A stretch of 35,128 bases of DNA from Phaeospirillum sp. (GTDB lineage: Bacteria; Pseudomonadota; Alphaproteobacteria; Rhodospirillales; Magnetospirillaceae): assembly GCA_030824585.1 (NCBI GenBank), contig JAVBXM010000042.1, positions 1 through 35,128 on the forward strand, in the 5' to 3' direction. A program made the position numbers and the translations under genes. Each line of letters begins with the position of its first letter. Positions within the stretch are counted from its first letter, which is position 1. Below, piece by piece: positions 17,219 to 24,270 of this stretch. A model generated the notes under the pieces. That model did no database searches. It was not told the origin of the DNA and was given only the letters and a program-made list of their open reading frames with translations.

Positions 17219-17995
17219 TTACTTTCCGAAGAACATGGCGGTGATGATGTAGTTGAACACCAGGATCATGATGGCCGCCGACACCACCGCGTTGGTGGTG
17301 GCCGCGCCGACGCCCTGGGCACCGCCCTTGGAGTAGTAGCCGTTGTAGCAGCCCATCAGCGTGATCAGGAAGCCGAACACGGCGGCCTTGGTCAGGCCCG
17401 AGATGACGTCCAGGGGCTCGAGGAATTCCCAGGTCCGCGCGATATAGGTGGCCGAGTTGAAGCCCAGCTTGTAGACGCCGACGATATAGCCGCCGAACAC
17501 GCCGATGATGTCGGCGACCAGCACCAGGAAGGGCAGCATCAGGGTGCCGGCCAGGATGCGCGGCGCCACCAGATACTTGAAGGGGTTGGTCGACAGCGTG
17601 GTCAGGGCGTCGATCTGCTCGGTGACGCGCATGGTGCCGATCTCGGCGGCCATGGAGGCGCCGATGCGGCCGGCCACCATCAGGCCGGCCAGGACCGGCG
17701 CCAGCTCGCGGGTCACCGACAGCACCACCACGGTGGCCACGGCACCCTCGGCGGCGAAGCGCGAGAAGCCCGAATAGGATTGCAGGGCCAGCACCATGCC
17801 GGTGAACACGGCGGTCAGGCCAACCACGGGAAGCGAGAAATAGCCGATCTCGATCACCGAGCGCAGGATCAGCCGGGGATAGAACGGCGGGCGGACGGTG
17901 TGCGACACCGCCATGGCGGTAAAGGCCGACATCCGGCCAACGTGGGCCAGGAACGCCAGGAACACCCGGCCGACGGTCGCCAGAAATGAGATCAT
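17219..17995 (-). CDS. mlaE: Lipid-asymmetry ABC transporter permease MlaE
   Basis: MlaE is the membrane subunit of the MlaFEDB phospholipid transporter. The 258-residue product has the five to six membrane segments of the family and the conserved cytoplasmic loop ELAPVLAGLMVAGRIGASMAAEIGTM (residues 96-121) followed by MRVTEQIDAL. The ATG at 17995 overlaps the alr stop in ATGA form, so it is expected to be made with alanine racemase. Confidence 0.95.
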   Translation of the reverse strand: MISFLATVGRVFLAFLAHVGRMSAFTAMAVSHTVRPPFYPRLILRSVIEIGYFSLPVVGLTAVFTGMVLALQSYSGFSRFAAEGAVATVVVLSVTRELAPVLAGLMVAGRIGASMAAEIGTMRVTEQIDALTTLSTNPFKYLVAPRILAGTLMLPFLVLVADIIGVFGGYIVGVYKLGFNSATYIARTWEFLEPLDVISGLTKAAVFGFLITLMGCYNGYYSKGGAQGVGAATTNAVVSAAIMILVFNYIITAMFFGK

Positions 17996-19107
17996 GACGG
18001 GGATGCCTCGGTGCCGATCCAGCGGCGGTGATAGCGGCGTCCCAGGGCGGTGAGGACTTCATAGCCGATGGTGTCGGCCTCGGCCGCCACATGGTCGGGA
18101 CCGTGGCCGGGGCCGATCAGTTCGATCAGCCCGCCGGGATGGGCGTGCTCCACCGGGACGTCGGTGACGTCGAAGGTGGTCAAATCCATGGAAACCCGTC
18201 CGACCACCGGCACCTTCATCCCCCCGATCATCCCATGTCCGCGATTGGAGAGGGACCGGAACCAGCCGTCGGCATAGCCGACCGCCACGGTCGCCAGCTT
18301 GCGCTTCCCCTCGACGCGGTGGGTGGCACCATAGCCAACGGTCATGGGGCTGTCAACGTCACGGACCTGGACGATTTTCCCTTGCAGTTTAATCACTTGG
18401 CTCATGGGATTAGGGCGGCCGGGCATGGGGTTGAGCCCGTACAGCGCCGCGCCGGGGCGGACCATGGCCAAGTGGAAACCGCGGCCCAGGAAGATGCCGG
18501 ACGAGGCGGCGATGGACTGGGGCAGGGCCGGCAGATGCGAGGCCAGCCGGCGCAGCGTGGTCACCTGTCGGGCGTTCATGGGCGAATCGCTGTCGTCGGC
18601 GCAGGCCAGATGGCTCATCACCAGGATGGGGCGCATGGCGGCCAGGATTTCCGGCTTGGCGGCCAGGCGTTCCAGTTCCGGCTCGGACAGGCCCAGCCGG
18701 TTCATGCCGGTATCGATGTGGACGGCCACGGCGGGGGCGCCGCTGCCCTTCTTGGCGAAGGTGGACCAGCCGGTGATCTGGGCCAGGGAATTGAGCACCG
18801 GAATCAGGCCGTGGGCGGCGAATTCGGCCTCGTCGCCGCCCAGCGGGCCGCCCAGCACGTGAATCACCGCGCCGGGCACCATGCGGCGAAGCGCGATGCC
18901 TTCGTTGACGCAGGCGACGAAGAACGAGCGGCAGCCGGCGGCGAACAGGGCGGGGGCGATGCGCTCCATGCCCAGTCCGTAGCAATCGGCCTTGACCACG
19001 GCGGCGGCCTCGGCGGGCGCCACCAGGGCGGACAGCCGTTTCCAGTTGGCGGCGATGGCCGCCACGTCGATGGTCAGCAGGGCGGTGGCGCGGGAAAGGT
19101 CGGTCAT
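17992..19107 (-). CDS. alr: Alanine racemase
   Basis: Alr makes D-alanine for peptidoglycan using PLP. Started at the ATG at 19107 the protein is 371 residues. The PLP lysine K39 sits in VVKADCYGLG, HIDTGMNRLG lies at 130-139, and the catalytic tyrosine Y259 is in VGYGATHR. A TTG five codons upstream also opens the frame but has no clear ribosome-binding site. Either alr or dadX would fit by sequence; the operon context (alr-mlaEF-radA) favours the biosynthetic role. Confidence 0.95.
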   Translation of the reverse strand: MTDLSRATALLTIDVAAIAANWKRLSALVAPAEAAAVVKADCYGLGMERIAPALFAAGCRSFFVACVNEGIALRRMVPGAVIHVLGGPLGGDEAEFAAHGLIPVLNSLAQITGWSTFAKKGSGAPAVAVHIDTGMNRLGLSEPELERLAAKPEILAAMRPILVMSHLACADDSDSPMNARQVTTLRRLASHLPALPQSIAASSGIFLGRGFHLAMVRPGAALYGLNPMPGRPNPMSQVIKLQGKIVQVRDVDSPMTVGYGATHRVEGKRKLATVAVGYADGWFRSLSNRGHGMIGGMKVPVVGRVSMDLTTFDVTDVPVEHAHPGGLIELIGPGHGPDHVAAEADTIGYEVLTALGRRYHRRWIGTEASPS

Positions 19108-19216
19108 GGTCTGCCCAGGCAAAGAGGATCGGGCAACATCCCTCGCTTCGCCCGCGAAGACAAGCCCCAGTTCAACCGGGGCGGCGGCTGCGGCAGATCA
19201 GCCATGCTCCGTCCGG

Positions 19217-19666
19217 TCATCGAGGGAGGGGGGAGTCCGTGTCCGTCTGCAGATTGGCGGCCATGATCCGCATCAGCCTGATGGCTTCGGCTTTGTCGGT
19301 TTCGCTCATGCCGCGGGTGGCAAGGGTGTTGACGGCCATGGCGCACCCCAGCACGTCGTCCCGGATGGCCAGCGCCCGTTCGGCGGGATAGACCAGGGCG
19401 CGCCTGCGGTCGAGCGGATCGGGGCGGCGCTCGACCAGGCCATCCCGCTCCATCCGGTTCAGGGTGTTGGCCATGGTCGGCTGTTCCACCGATACGGCGG
19501 CGGCGATTTCCGCCTGGGTCAGGCCGGGGCGTTCCCAGACCATGAGCAGGGCGGGGAATTGTCCATGGACGAGGCCATGCGCCTCGATGCGCCGGTCGAG
19601 GGCGCGGATGAACAGGCGCGCCAGGAGATTGACGAGATAGCCGAAGGATGAGTCCCGCTGAAACAT
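19217..19666 (-). CDS. MarR-family transcriptional regulator
   Basis: This 149-residue MarR-type winged-helix protein has recognition-helix region LTQAEIAAAVSVEQPTMANT (residues 49-68), followed by LNRMERDGLVER and the wing motif DPLDRRRALV (83-92). It starts at 19666, seven bases after the stop of the upstream membrane protein gene. Two identical palindromes at the promoter of the pair are its likely operator. The ligand is not evident. Confidence 0.92.
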   Translation of the reverse strand: MFQRDSSFGYLVNLLARLFIRALDRRIEAHGLVHGQFPALLMVWERPGLTQAEIAAAVSVEQPTMANTLNRMERDGLVERRPDPLDRRRALVYPAERALAIRDDVLGCAMAVNTLATRGMSETDKAEAIRLMRIMAANLQTDTDSPLPR

Positions 19667-19673
19667 GGATCGA

Positions 19674-20141
19674 TCATTTCCATGTCGGGCGGAAACATGC
19701 AAGGGCCATGGCCAGCAGCGCCAATCCGACGTTGAGGCTTCCCGCAATATCCTCGACCAGCTTTGCCCGCTTCCAGGCCGACGGGTCAAACGAGCCCGCC
19801 GCCAGCGCCTCGGCCTGGGTCATCAATTGCAGGATCTGGGGGGTGATCACCGCGGTGCCGATCAGCAAGGCGGCAATGCCGACGGCAAGGTGGAAACGCA
19901 GCCAGACCGGGCGCGGCCGAGGCAGGATCCTGCGCCGCAGCAGGCCGGTGACGGTCAGCAGGACAAGCCCCGGCACGGTGGCCGCCAGGGTGACGATCAG
20001 CATGACCTTGCGGGAGAACACCACCCCCATGGCGGGAATGGCTCCGTCGGGGCCGATCTGGCCCAGGACGATATGGGTCGGGATGCTGCCCAGAAAGAGC
20101 GCCAACCCGAGAAGATGCAGCAGCTTGAGCAGGTGAGGCAT
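19674..20141 (-). CDS. Small integral membrane protein, four helices (DUF2269/CopD-like)
   Basis: The 155-residue product has about four membrane segments (roughly residues 4-22, 42-65, 82-102 and 133-150) and begins MPHLLKLLHLLGLALFLGS, the His-containing first helix typical of DUF2269/CopD-like proteins. The ATG at 20141 is chosen because GGAGG lies eight bases upstream; an ATG at 20159 has no such site and lies inside the operator region. It is first in a two-gene unit with the MarR regulator. Function unknown; family naming is tentative. Confidence 0.7.
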   Translation of the reverse strand: MPHLLKLLHLLGLALFLGSIPTHIVLGQIGPDGAIPAMGVVFSRKVMLIVTLAATVPGLVLLTVTGLLRRRILPRPRPVWLRFHLAVGIAALLIGTAVITPQILQLMTQAEALAAGSFDPSAWKRAKLVEDIAGSLNVGLALLAMALACFRPTWK

Positions 20142-20163
20142 GATTGCGTCCTCCGGCATATGA

Positions 20164-20208
20164 ATAGCAAGCTATCTATATGCCGGAGGATAATGTATAG
20201 CAAGCTAT
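20164..20208 (-). promoter_or_regulatory. Promoter with twin MarR-type operators
   Basis: On the minus strand TTGCTA (20198-20203), a 17-base spacer and TATAGA (20175-20180) make a promoter. Two identical copies of ATAGCAAGCTAT, each an ATAGC-N2-GCTAT inverted repeat (20164-20175 and 20197-20208), sit 33 bases apart, one over the -35 and one just after the -10. This fits autorepression by the MarR protein encoded in the unit. Confidence 0.7.
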
Positions 20209-20222
20209 TTTATTTCGGAGGG

Positions 20223-21740
20223 TCAGAACCCCGGGTCTTCGTAATGGTCGCTGGCCGCCAGGTTGCCGAACTTGGTGTACTCGCCCTGGAAGGCGAGGCG
20301 CACCGTGCCGACCGGTCCGTGACGCTGCTTGGCGATGATCACCTCGGCGGTGTTGTGGACCTCTTCGCAGCGCTGCATCCACTTGGCGTGGCGTTCGTTG
20401 AACTTTTCCTGGGCCTCTTCCGGCCGTTGTCCCGGCTCGGCGCGCTCCAGGTAGTACTGTTCGCGGAACACGAACATCACCACGTCGGCGTCCTGCTCGA
20501 TGGAGCCGGATTCGCGCAGGTCGGCCAGTTGGGGCCTTTTGTCCTCGCGCTGCTCGACGGCGCGCGACAACTGGGAGAGCGCGATCACCGGCACCGACAG
20601 TTCCTTGGCCAGGGCCTTGAGGCCGCGGGTGATCTCCGAGACCTCCTGCACGCGGTTTTCGGAATTGGCGGACGAGCCTCGCAGCAACTGAAGGTAATCG
20701 ATGACGATCAGGCCCAGGCCATGCTGGCGTTGCAGCCGGCGCGAGCGGGTGCGCACCGCCGAGATGGAGAGCGCCGGGGTATCGTCGATGAACAGCGGCA
20801 GGCGGTGCAGGTTCTGGGCGGCGACCACCAGACGCTCGAACTCCTCGTTGGACATCTCGCCCTGGCGGATCTTGTGGCTGTTGATCTCGGCCTGCTCGGC
20901 CAGGATACGCGACGCCAGCTGTTCCGACGACATTTCCAGGGAGAAGAAGGCGGTGATGGCGCCGTCGACGCCCTTCTTGCGGCCCAGCGCGTCCACCTCT
21001 TCCTTGTAGGCGTAGGCGGCGTTGAAGGCGATGTTGGTGGCCAGCGCGGTCTTGCCCATGGAGGGGCGGCCGGCCAGGATGATCAGGTCGGAATCGTGCA
21101 GGCCGCCCAGCTTGGAATCCATGTCGATCAGGCCGGTGGGCACGCCCGACAACTTGCCCTGGCGCTTGTGGGCCGCTTCGGCGTTGGCGATGGCGCCCAC
21201 CAGGACGGTACGGAAATCCTCGAACCCGCCCTCGGTCTGGCCGGTGGTCGCCAGGTCGTAAAGCTTGGCCTCGGCCTTGCCGATCTGGTCCATGGCCGGG
21301 ACGTCCAGGTCGGCCGCAAAGGCGTCGTTGACCATGTCCTCGCCCATGCCGATCAGCGAGCGGCGCAGATGGAGGTCGAAGACCAGCTTGCCGTAATCCT
21401 CGGCATTGATCACCGAGACCACCGCATTGGCCAACTGGGCGAGATAGTTGGTGCCGCCGATCTCGGCCAGGCCGCCGTCGTTCTCGAAATAGGTCTTCAG
21501 CGTCACCGGGTTGGCCATCTGGCCGCGCTCGATCAGCTTGCCGCAGGTGGCGAAGATGCGGCCGTGCACCGGGTCGGCGAAGTGCTCGGGCTTCAGGAAT
21601 TCCGAGACGCGCTCGAAGGCGCGGTTGGACAGCAGGATGGCGCCCAGCAGGGCTTGCTCCGCCTCGTAATTATGGGGCGGAACGCGAAAACCGATCCCTT
21701 CGGCGGGGGCGGCGGGATGGTCTGGGGGCATCGAGGTCAT
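20223..21740 (-). CDS. dnaB: Replicative DNA helicase DnaB
   Basis: DnaB is the hexameric helicase that unwinds DNA at the replication fork. The 505-residue protein has the N-terminal primase-interacting domain (PPHNYEAEQALLGAIL at 21-36), a RecA-like ATPase with GRPSMGKTA, FFSLEMSSEQLASRI, LIVIDYLQLL and the final DLRESGSIEQDADVV region. No intein is present. An ATG at 21731 is an alternative start. It is separated from rplI by a strong terminator and has its own control region with DnaA-like boxes. Confidence 0.97.
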   Translation of the reverse strand: MTSMPPDHPAAPAEGIGFRVPPHNYEAEQALLGAILLSNRAFERVSEFLKPEHFADPVHGRIFATCGKLIERGQMANPVTLKTYFENDGGLAEIGGTNYLAQLANAVVSVINAEDYGKLVFDLHLRRSLIGMGEDMVNDAFAADLDVPAMDQIGKAEAKLYDLATTGQTEGGFEDFRTVLVGAIANAEAAHKRQGKLSGVPTGLIDMDSKLGGLHDSDLIILAGRPSMGKTALATNIAFNAAYAYKEEVDALGRKKGVDGAITAFFSLEMSSEQLASRILAEQAEINSHKIRQGEMSNEEFERLVVAAQNLHRLPLFIDDTPALSISAVRTRSRRLQRQHGLGLIVIDYLQLLRGSSANSENRVQEVSEITRGLKALAKELSVPVIALSQLSRAVEQREDKRPQLADLRESGSIEQDADVVMFVFREQYYLERAEPGQRPEEAQEKFNERHAKWMQRCEEVHNTAEVIIAKQRHGPVGTVRLAFQGEYTKFGNLAASDHYEDPGF

Positions 21741-21782
21741 AACCCGGGCATGTTAGCAGAAGCGGCTAGTGTCCGCGCGGGC

Positions 21783-21809
21783 TTATCCGCCTGTGGATAA
21801 GGTGGATAA
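21783..21809. promoter_or_regulatory. Three abutting DnaA-box-like 9-mers upstream of dnaB
   Basis: TTATCCGCC (21783-21791, plus), TGTGGATAA (21792-21800, an exact TTATCCACA on the minus strand) and GGTGGATAA (21801-21809, TTATCCACC on the minus strand) lie end to end. The first two make a TTATCC-N6-GGATAA palindrome. They sit 43-69 bases before the dnaB start and after the rplI terminator, where a DnaA-responsive promoter would be expected. Confidence 0.65.
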
Positions 21810-21814
21810 CGGGG

Positions 21815-21852
21815 AAAAGAAAACGGCGACCGGACAGGACGTCCGGCCGCCG
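21815..21852 (-). terminator. Strong rho-independent terminator after rplI
   Basis: On the minus strand a 12-base-pair stem (21841-21852 with 21824-21835, one G-U pair) closes a 5-base loop and is followed by TTTTCTTTT (21823-21815). It ends the rpsF-rpsR-DUF2232-rplI transcript before dnaB. Confidence 0.85.
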
Positions 21853-21873
21853 CTTCCGAAAAACAGTCGAGAC

Positions 21874-22437
21874 TCAGGCCTCGGCGGCCACTTCTTCCTC
21901 GGCCGGAGCTTCGGCTTCGGCTTCGGCTTCGGCTTCTTCAGCCTCGGCGGCGGCGGCGGCGGCAGCGGCGGCGGCGGCACGCTCGGCTTCCTCGGCGGAG
22001 CGGGCGACGTTGATGGTCACCACGACCGACACTTCCGGGTGCAGGGAGATGCGCACGCCGTAGGAGCCCAGGGTCTTGATCGGCTGGTCCAGGTTGACCA
22101 TGCGGCGCTCGATGGTGAAGCCGGCGGCCTTGACCGCGTCGGCCACGTCCTTGCCCGACACGGAACCGTAGAGCATGCCGCTCTCGCCCGCCTGACGGAC
22201 CATCAGGACGGACAGGCCGGCCATCTTGTCGGCCACGGCCTGGGCTTCGTCACGGCGCTTGAGGTTCAGGGCCTCGAGCTGGACGCGCTGCTTCTCGAAG
22301 AAGGCCAGATTGTCCTTGGAGGCGCGCAGCGCCTTCTTCTGGGGCAGCAGAAAATTGCGGGCGAAGCCGGGCTTGACGTTGACCACGTCGCCCATCTGGC
22401 CCAGCTTCTCGATCCTCTCGAGCAGGATGACTTCCAT
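21874..22437 (-). CDS. rplI: Large ribosomal subunit protein bL9
   Basis: bL9 binds 23S rRNA and affects translational fidelity. The 187-residue product has the N-terminal domain [19 protein letters not shown] with [13 protein letters not shown], then the connecting helix and C-terminal domain to about residue 148. The last 40 residues are an unusual tail of Ala runs and alternating Glu-Ala ([20 protein letters not shown] and following), longer than in most bL9 proteins; similar acidic tails occur in other alphaproteobacteria. The tail is encoded by simple GCC/GAG-type repeats. Confidence 0.97.
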   Translation of the reverse strand: MEVILLERIEKLGQMGDVVNVKPGFARNFLLPQKKALRASKDNLAFFEKQRVQLEALNLKRRDEAQAVADKMAGLSVLMVRQAGESGMLYGSVSGKDVADAVKAAGFTIERRMVNLDQPIKTLGSYGVRISLHPEVSVVVTINVARSAEEAERAAAAAAAAAAAEAEEAEAEAEAEAPAEEEVAAEA

Positions 22438-22438
22438 C

Positions 22439-23392
22439 TTATTCCTCCTTGCCGCCGCCGCTTGATTCGGCGCGGCGGAATCTCGTCATGAACCTCACCA
22501 GTCCCAGGCCGGCCACGGGAATAAACGCCCAAGCCGAGGCCAGGAACAGACCTCCATACATCGCCGCGAGGAACACCCTCGCGTTAGGCCGGCCAGCGGC
22601 CCATCCGTGCACTGTCGCAAGCCCCAGAAGGGCGAACGGAATCAGCGTCACCACCACCGCGCTGCGGGTGAGATAGCCAAGGTCACCCTCGGCCACGGCC
22701 CCGGTTATCGCCACGGCTGCCAGCACCACCCCCAGCCAGAGCGGAAGCTCGAGCTCCCGATAGGACGGAGTGGGCCGGCGGTTTTTGCCGAGACGCACCA
22801 GGAAGCCCTGGGCCGTCACGGCGTTGACCACCGCCATCGCCAACCACGAACTGGCGACCATGGCCGGGAAGAACGGAACCCACCAGTCGGCGGCAGCCTT
22901 GCGCTGCTCGCTGGTGAGGTTGGGGGCCACCATGTCCAGGGTGCGTCCGATGGTATCGGCCACCCAGGCCTGCAGCCCGCCGTTCTCCACGCCGTCCGGT
23001 CGGTCCGGGATCAGGAGGGCGCCGATCACGATCAGCGCCAACCCGGTTCCGGTCAGCCAGCCCAGCACCAGGCCCGGCGGATACCATTCGACGCTGCCGT
23101 CGGCGTTGCCACGCCACAACAGCGCCCGATGGACCACCACCAGGCTCGGCAGCATGACCACCACGGCGAAGGGCAGGGAGGCGAACCCGCCTGCCGTCAA
23201 CGCCACGGCGACCATCGCGGCCAAACCCGCCGCCACCGCCGCTCCGTTTCCCCGGTACAACCCCACCATCATCAGAGGCAGGGGGGCCAGGTAGGAGAGC
23301 AGCATTCCGGCGGCAAAGCCTTTTGCCAGCGACAGGAACAGGAGTGAAGACACCAGTCCTGCCGCCAGCGGAACGCCAATTGACCCGATCAC
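22439..23392 (-). CDS. DUF2232 integral membrane protein
   Basis: The 317-residue product is very hydrophobic with about eight membrane segments and fits the DUF2232 family, which in alphaproteobacteria lies between rpsR and rplI. No enzymatic motif is visible. It starts with a GTG at 23392 and ends one base before rplI. Its role is unknown; its position inside a ribosomal-protein operon suggests constitutive expression. Confidence 0.8.
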   Translation of the reverse strand: MIGSIGVPLAAGLVSSLLFLSLAKGFAAGMLLSYLAPLPLMMVGLYRGNGAAVAAGLAAMVAVALTAGGFASLPFAVVVMLPSLVVVHRALLWRGNADGSVEWYPPGLVLGWLTGTGLALIVIGALLIPDRPDGVENGGLQAWVADTIGRTLDMVAPNLTSEQRKAAADWWVPFFPAMVASSWLAMAVVNAVTAQGFLVRLGKNRRPTPSYRELELPLWLGVVLAAVAITGAVAEGDLGYLTRSAVVVTLIPFALLGLATVHGWAAGRPNARVFLAAMYGGLFLASAWAFIPVAGLGLVRFMTRFRRAESSGGGKEE

Positions 23393-23414
23393 GGTGACCC
23401 GGCCGAACCTAAAC

Positions 23415-23687
23415 TCACTTCACCACGTAGGGCAGCAGGCCCAGGAAGCGGGCACGCTTGATGGCCTGGGCCAGTTCACGCTGCTTCTTGGCCGACACCG
23501 CGGTGATGCGCGACGGGACGATCTTGCCACGCTCGGAGATGAACCGGCTCAGCAGCTTGATATCCTTGTAGTCGATCTTCGGCGCGCCCTCGCCCGAGAA
23601 CGGGCAGGTCTTGCGGCGGCGGAAGAACGGACGGCGCGGGGCTCCGCCAGCGGCGGGGCGGGGACGCTCGGTCTTGACCTCGGTCAT
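23415..23687 (-). CDS. rpsR: Small ribosomal subunit protein bS18
   Basis: bS18 pairs with bS6 on the central domain of 16S rRNA. The 90-residue product has [39 protein letters not shown] and [15 protein letters not shown] strong AAGGAGG lies in the end of rpsF, and the start overlaps the rpsF stop (TAATG). Confidence 0.97.
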   Translation of the reverse strand: MTEVKTERPRPAAGGAPRRPFFRRRKTCPFSGEGAPKIDYKDIKLLSRFISERGKIVPSRITAVSAKKQRELAQAIKRARFLGLLPYVVK

Positions 23688-24121
23688 TATTCGCCTCCTT
23701 CCATACGGCGGGGTTCACGGTCGCGGCGCGGACGATCCTCGCGGTCGTCACGGCGGGGACGGTCGTCGCCCTCGCCACGACGCGGACGGTCGTCGCGGGA
23801 CTTGGACTGCATCATGGCCGACGGACCCTCTTCGAGCTCCTCGACGCGGATGGTCAGCGTGCGCAGCACGTCTTCATTGATCGACATCTGGCGTTCCATC
23901 TCCTTGACGGCGGCGGACGGCGCATCGATGTTGATCAGGACGTAGTGGCCCTTGCGGTTCTTCTTTACCCGATAGGCGATGTTGCGCAGACCCCAGTACT
24001 CCTTCTTGGAGACCGAGCCGCCGCCCTGGGTGATGATGTTGGAAAGTTCCTCGGTCAGGGCTTCCACCTGCGGGGCGGAAATATCCTGGCGCGCGATGAA
24101 CACGCATTCGTACAACGACAT
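23687..24121 (-). CDS. rpsF: Small ribosomal subunit protein bS6
   Basis: bS6 (144 residues) begins [20 protein letters not shown] and carries the family's [20 protein letters not shown] at 42-61. Residues from about 108 on form an Arg/Asp-rich tail with repeated DDRPRR units, an extension common in alphaproteobacteria. It heads the rpsF-rpsR-DUF2232-rplI unit. Confidence 0.97.
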   Translation of the reverse strand: MSLYECVFIARQDISAPQVEALTEELSNIITQGGGSVSKKEYWGLRNIAYRVKKNRKGHYVLINIDAPSAAVKEMERQMSINEDVLRTLTIRVEELEEGPSAMMQSKSRDDRPRRGEGDDRPRRDDREDRPRRDREPRRMEGGE

Positions 24122-24222
24122 TCGAAAACCCCTTACGGCTTTTCTCTTCCCATATCGTCCCCAATGGACGAACAGGCATAGCCGACCCCCCCTTTCGGGA
24201 TGCCGGCAAGGGTTGGAAGGGG
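24122..24222 (-). promoter_or_regulatory. Structured 5' leader of rpsF
   Basis: The leader holds a perfect 6-base-pair hairpin (24155-24160 with 24166-24171), a CCC-GAAA-GGG hairpin just upstream within a GCCG/CGGC frame, and CCCCTT at its 5' end (24217-24222) complementary to the AAGGGG ribosome-binding site (24129-24134). An S6:S18-type autoregulatory leader is possible; I cannot confirm the consensus. Confidence 0.4.
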
Positions 24223-24225
24223 CGC

Positions 24226-24253
24226 ACTATACACAAATCGATTCGGGATGCAA
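24226..24253 (-). promoter_or_regulatory. Likely promoter of the rpsF operon
   Basis: TTGCAT (24248-24253) and TATAGT (24226-24231) on the minus strand are 16 bases apart. The predicted start gives a leader of about 98 bases before rpsF. Confidence 0.6.
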
Positions 24254-24270
24254 GCGTGCAGGAGACGGGG

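Noticed and set aside
21892-22010. GC-rich simple repeat as a CRISPR or tandem-repeat locus
   Set aside because: The repeats are codons for the Ala/Glu tail of bL9, with no spacer pattern.
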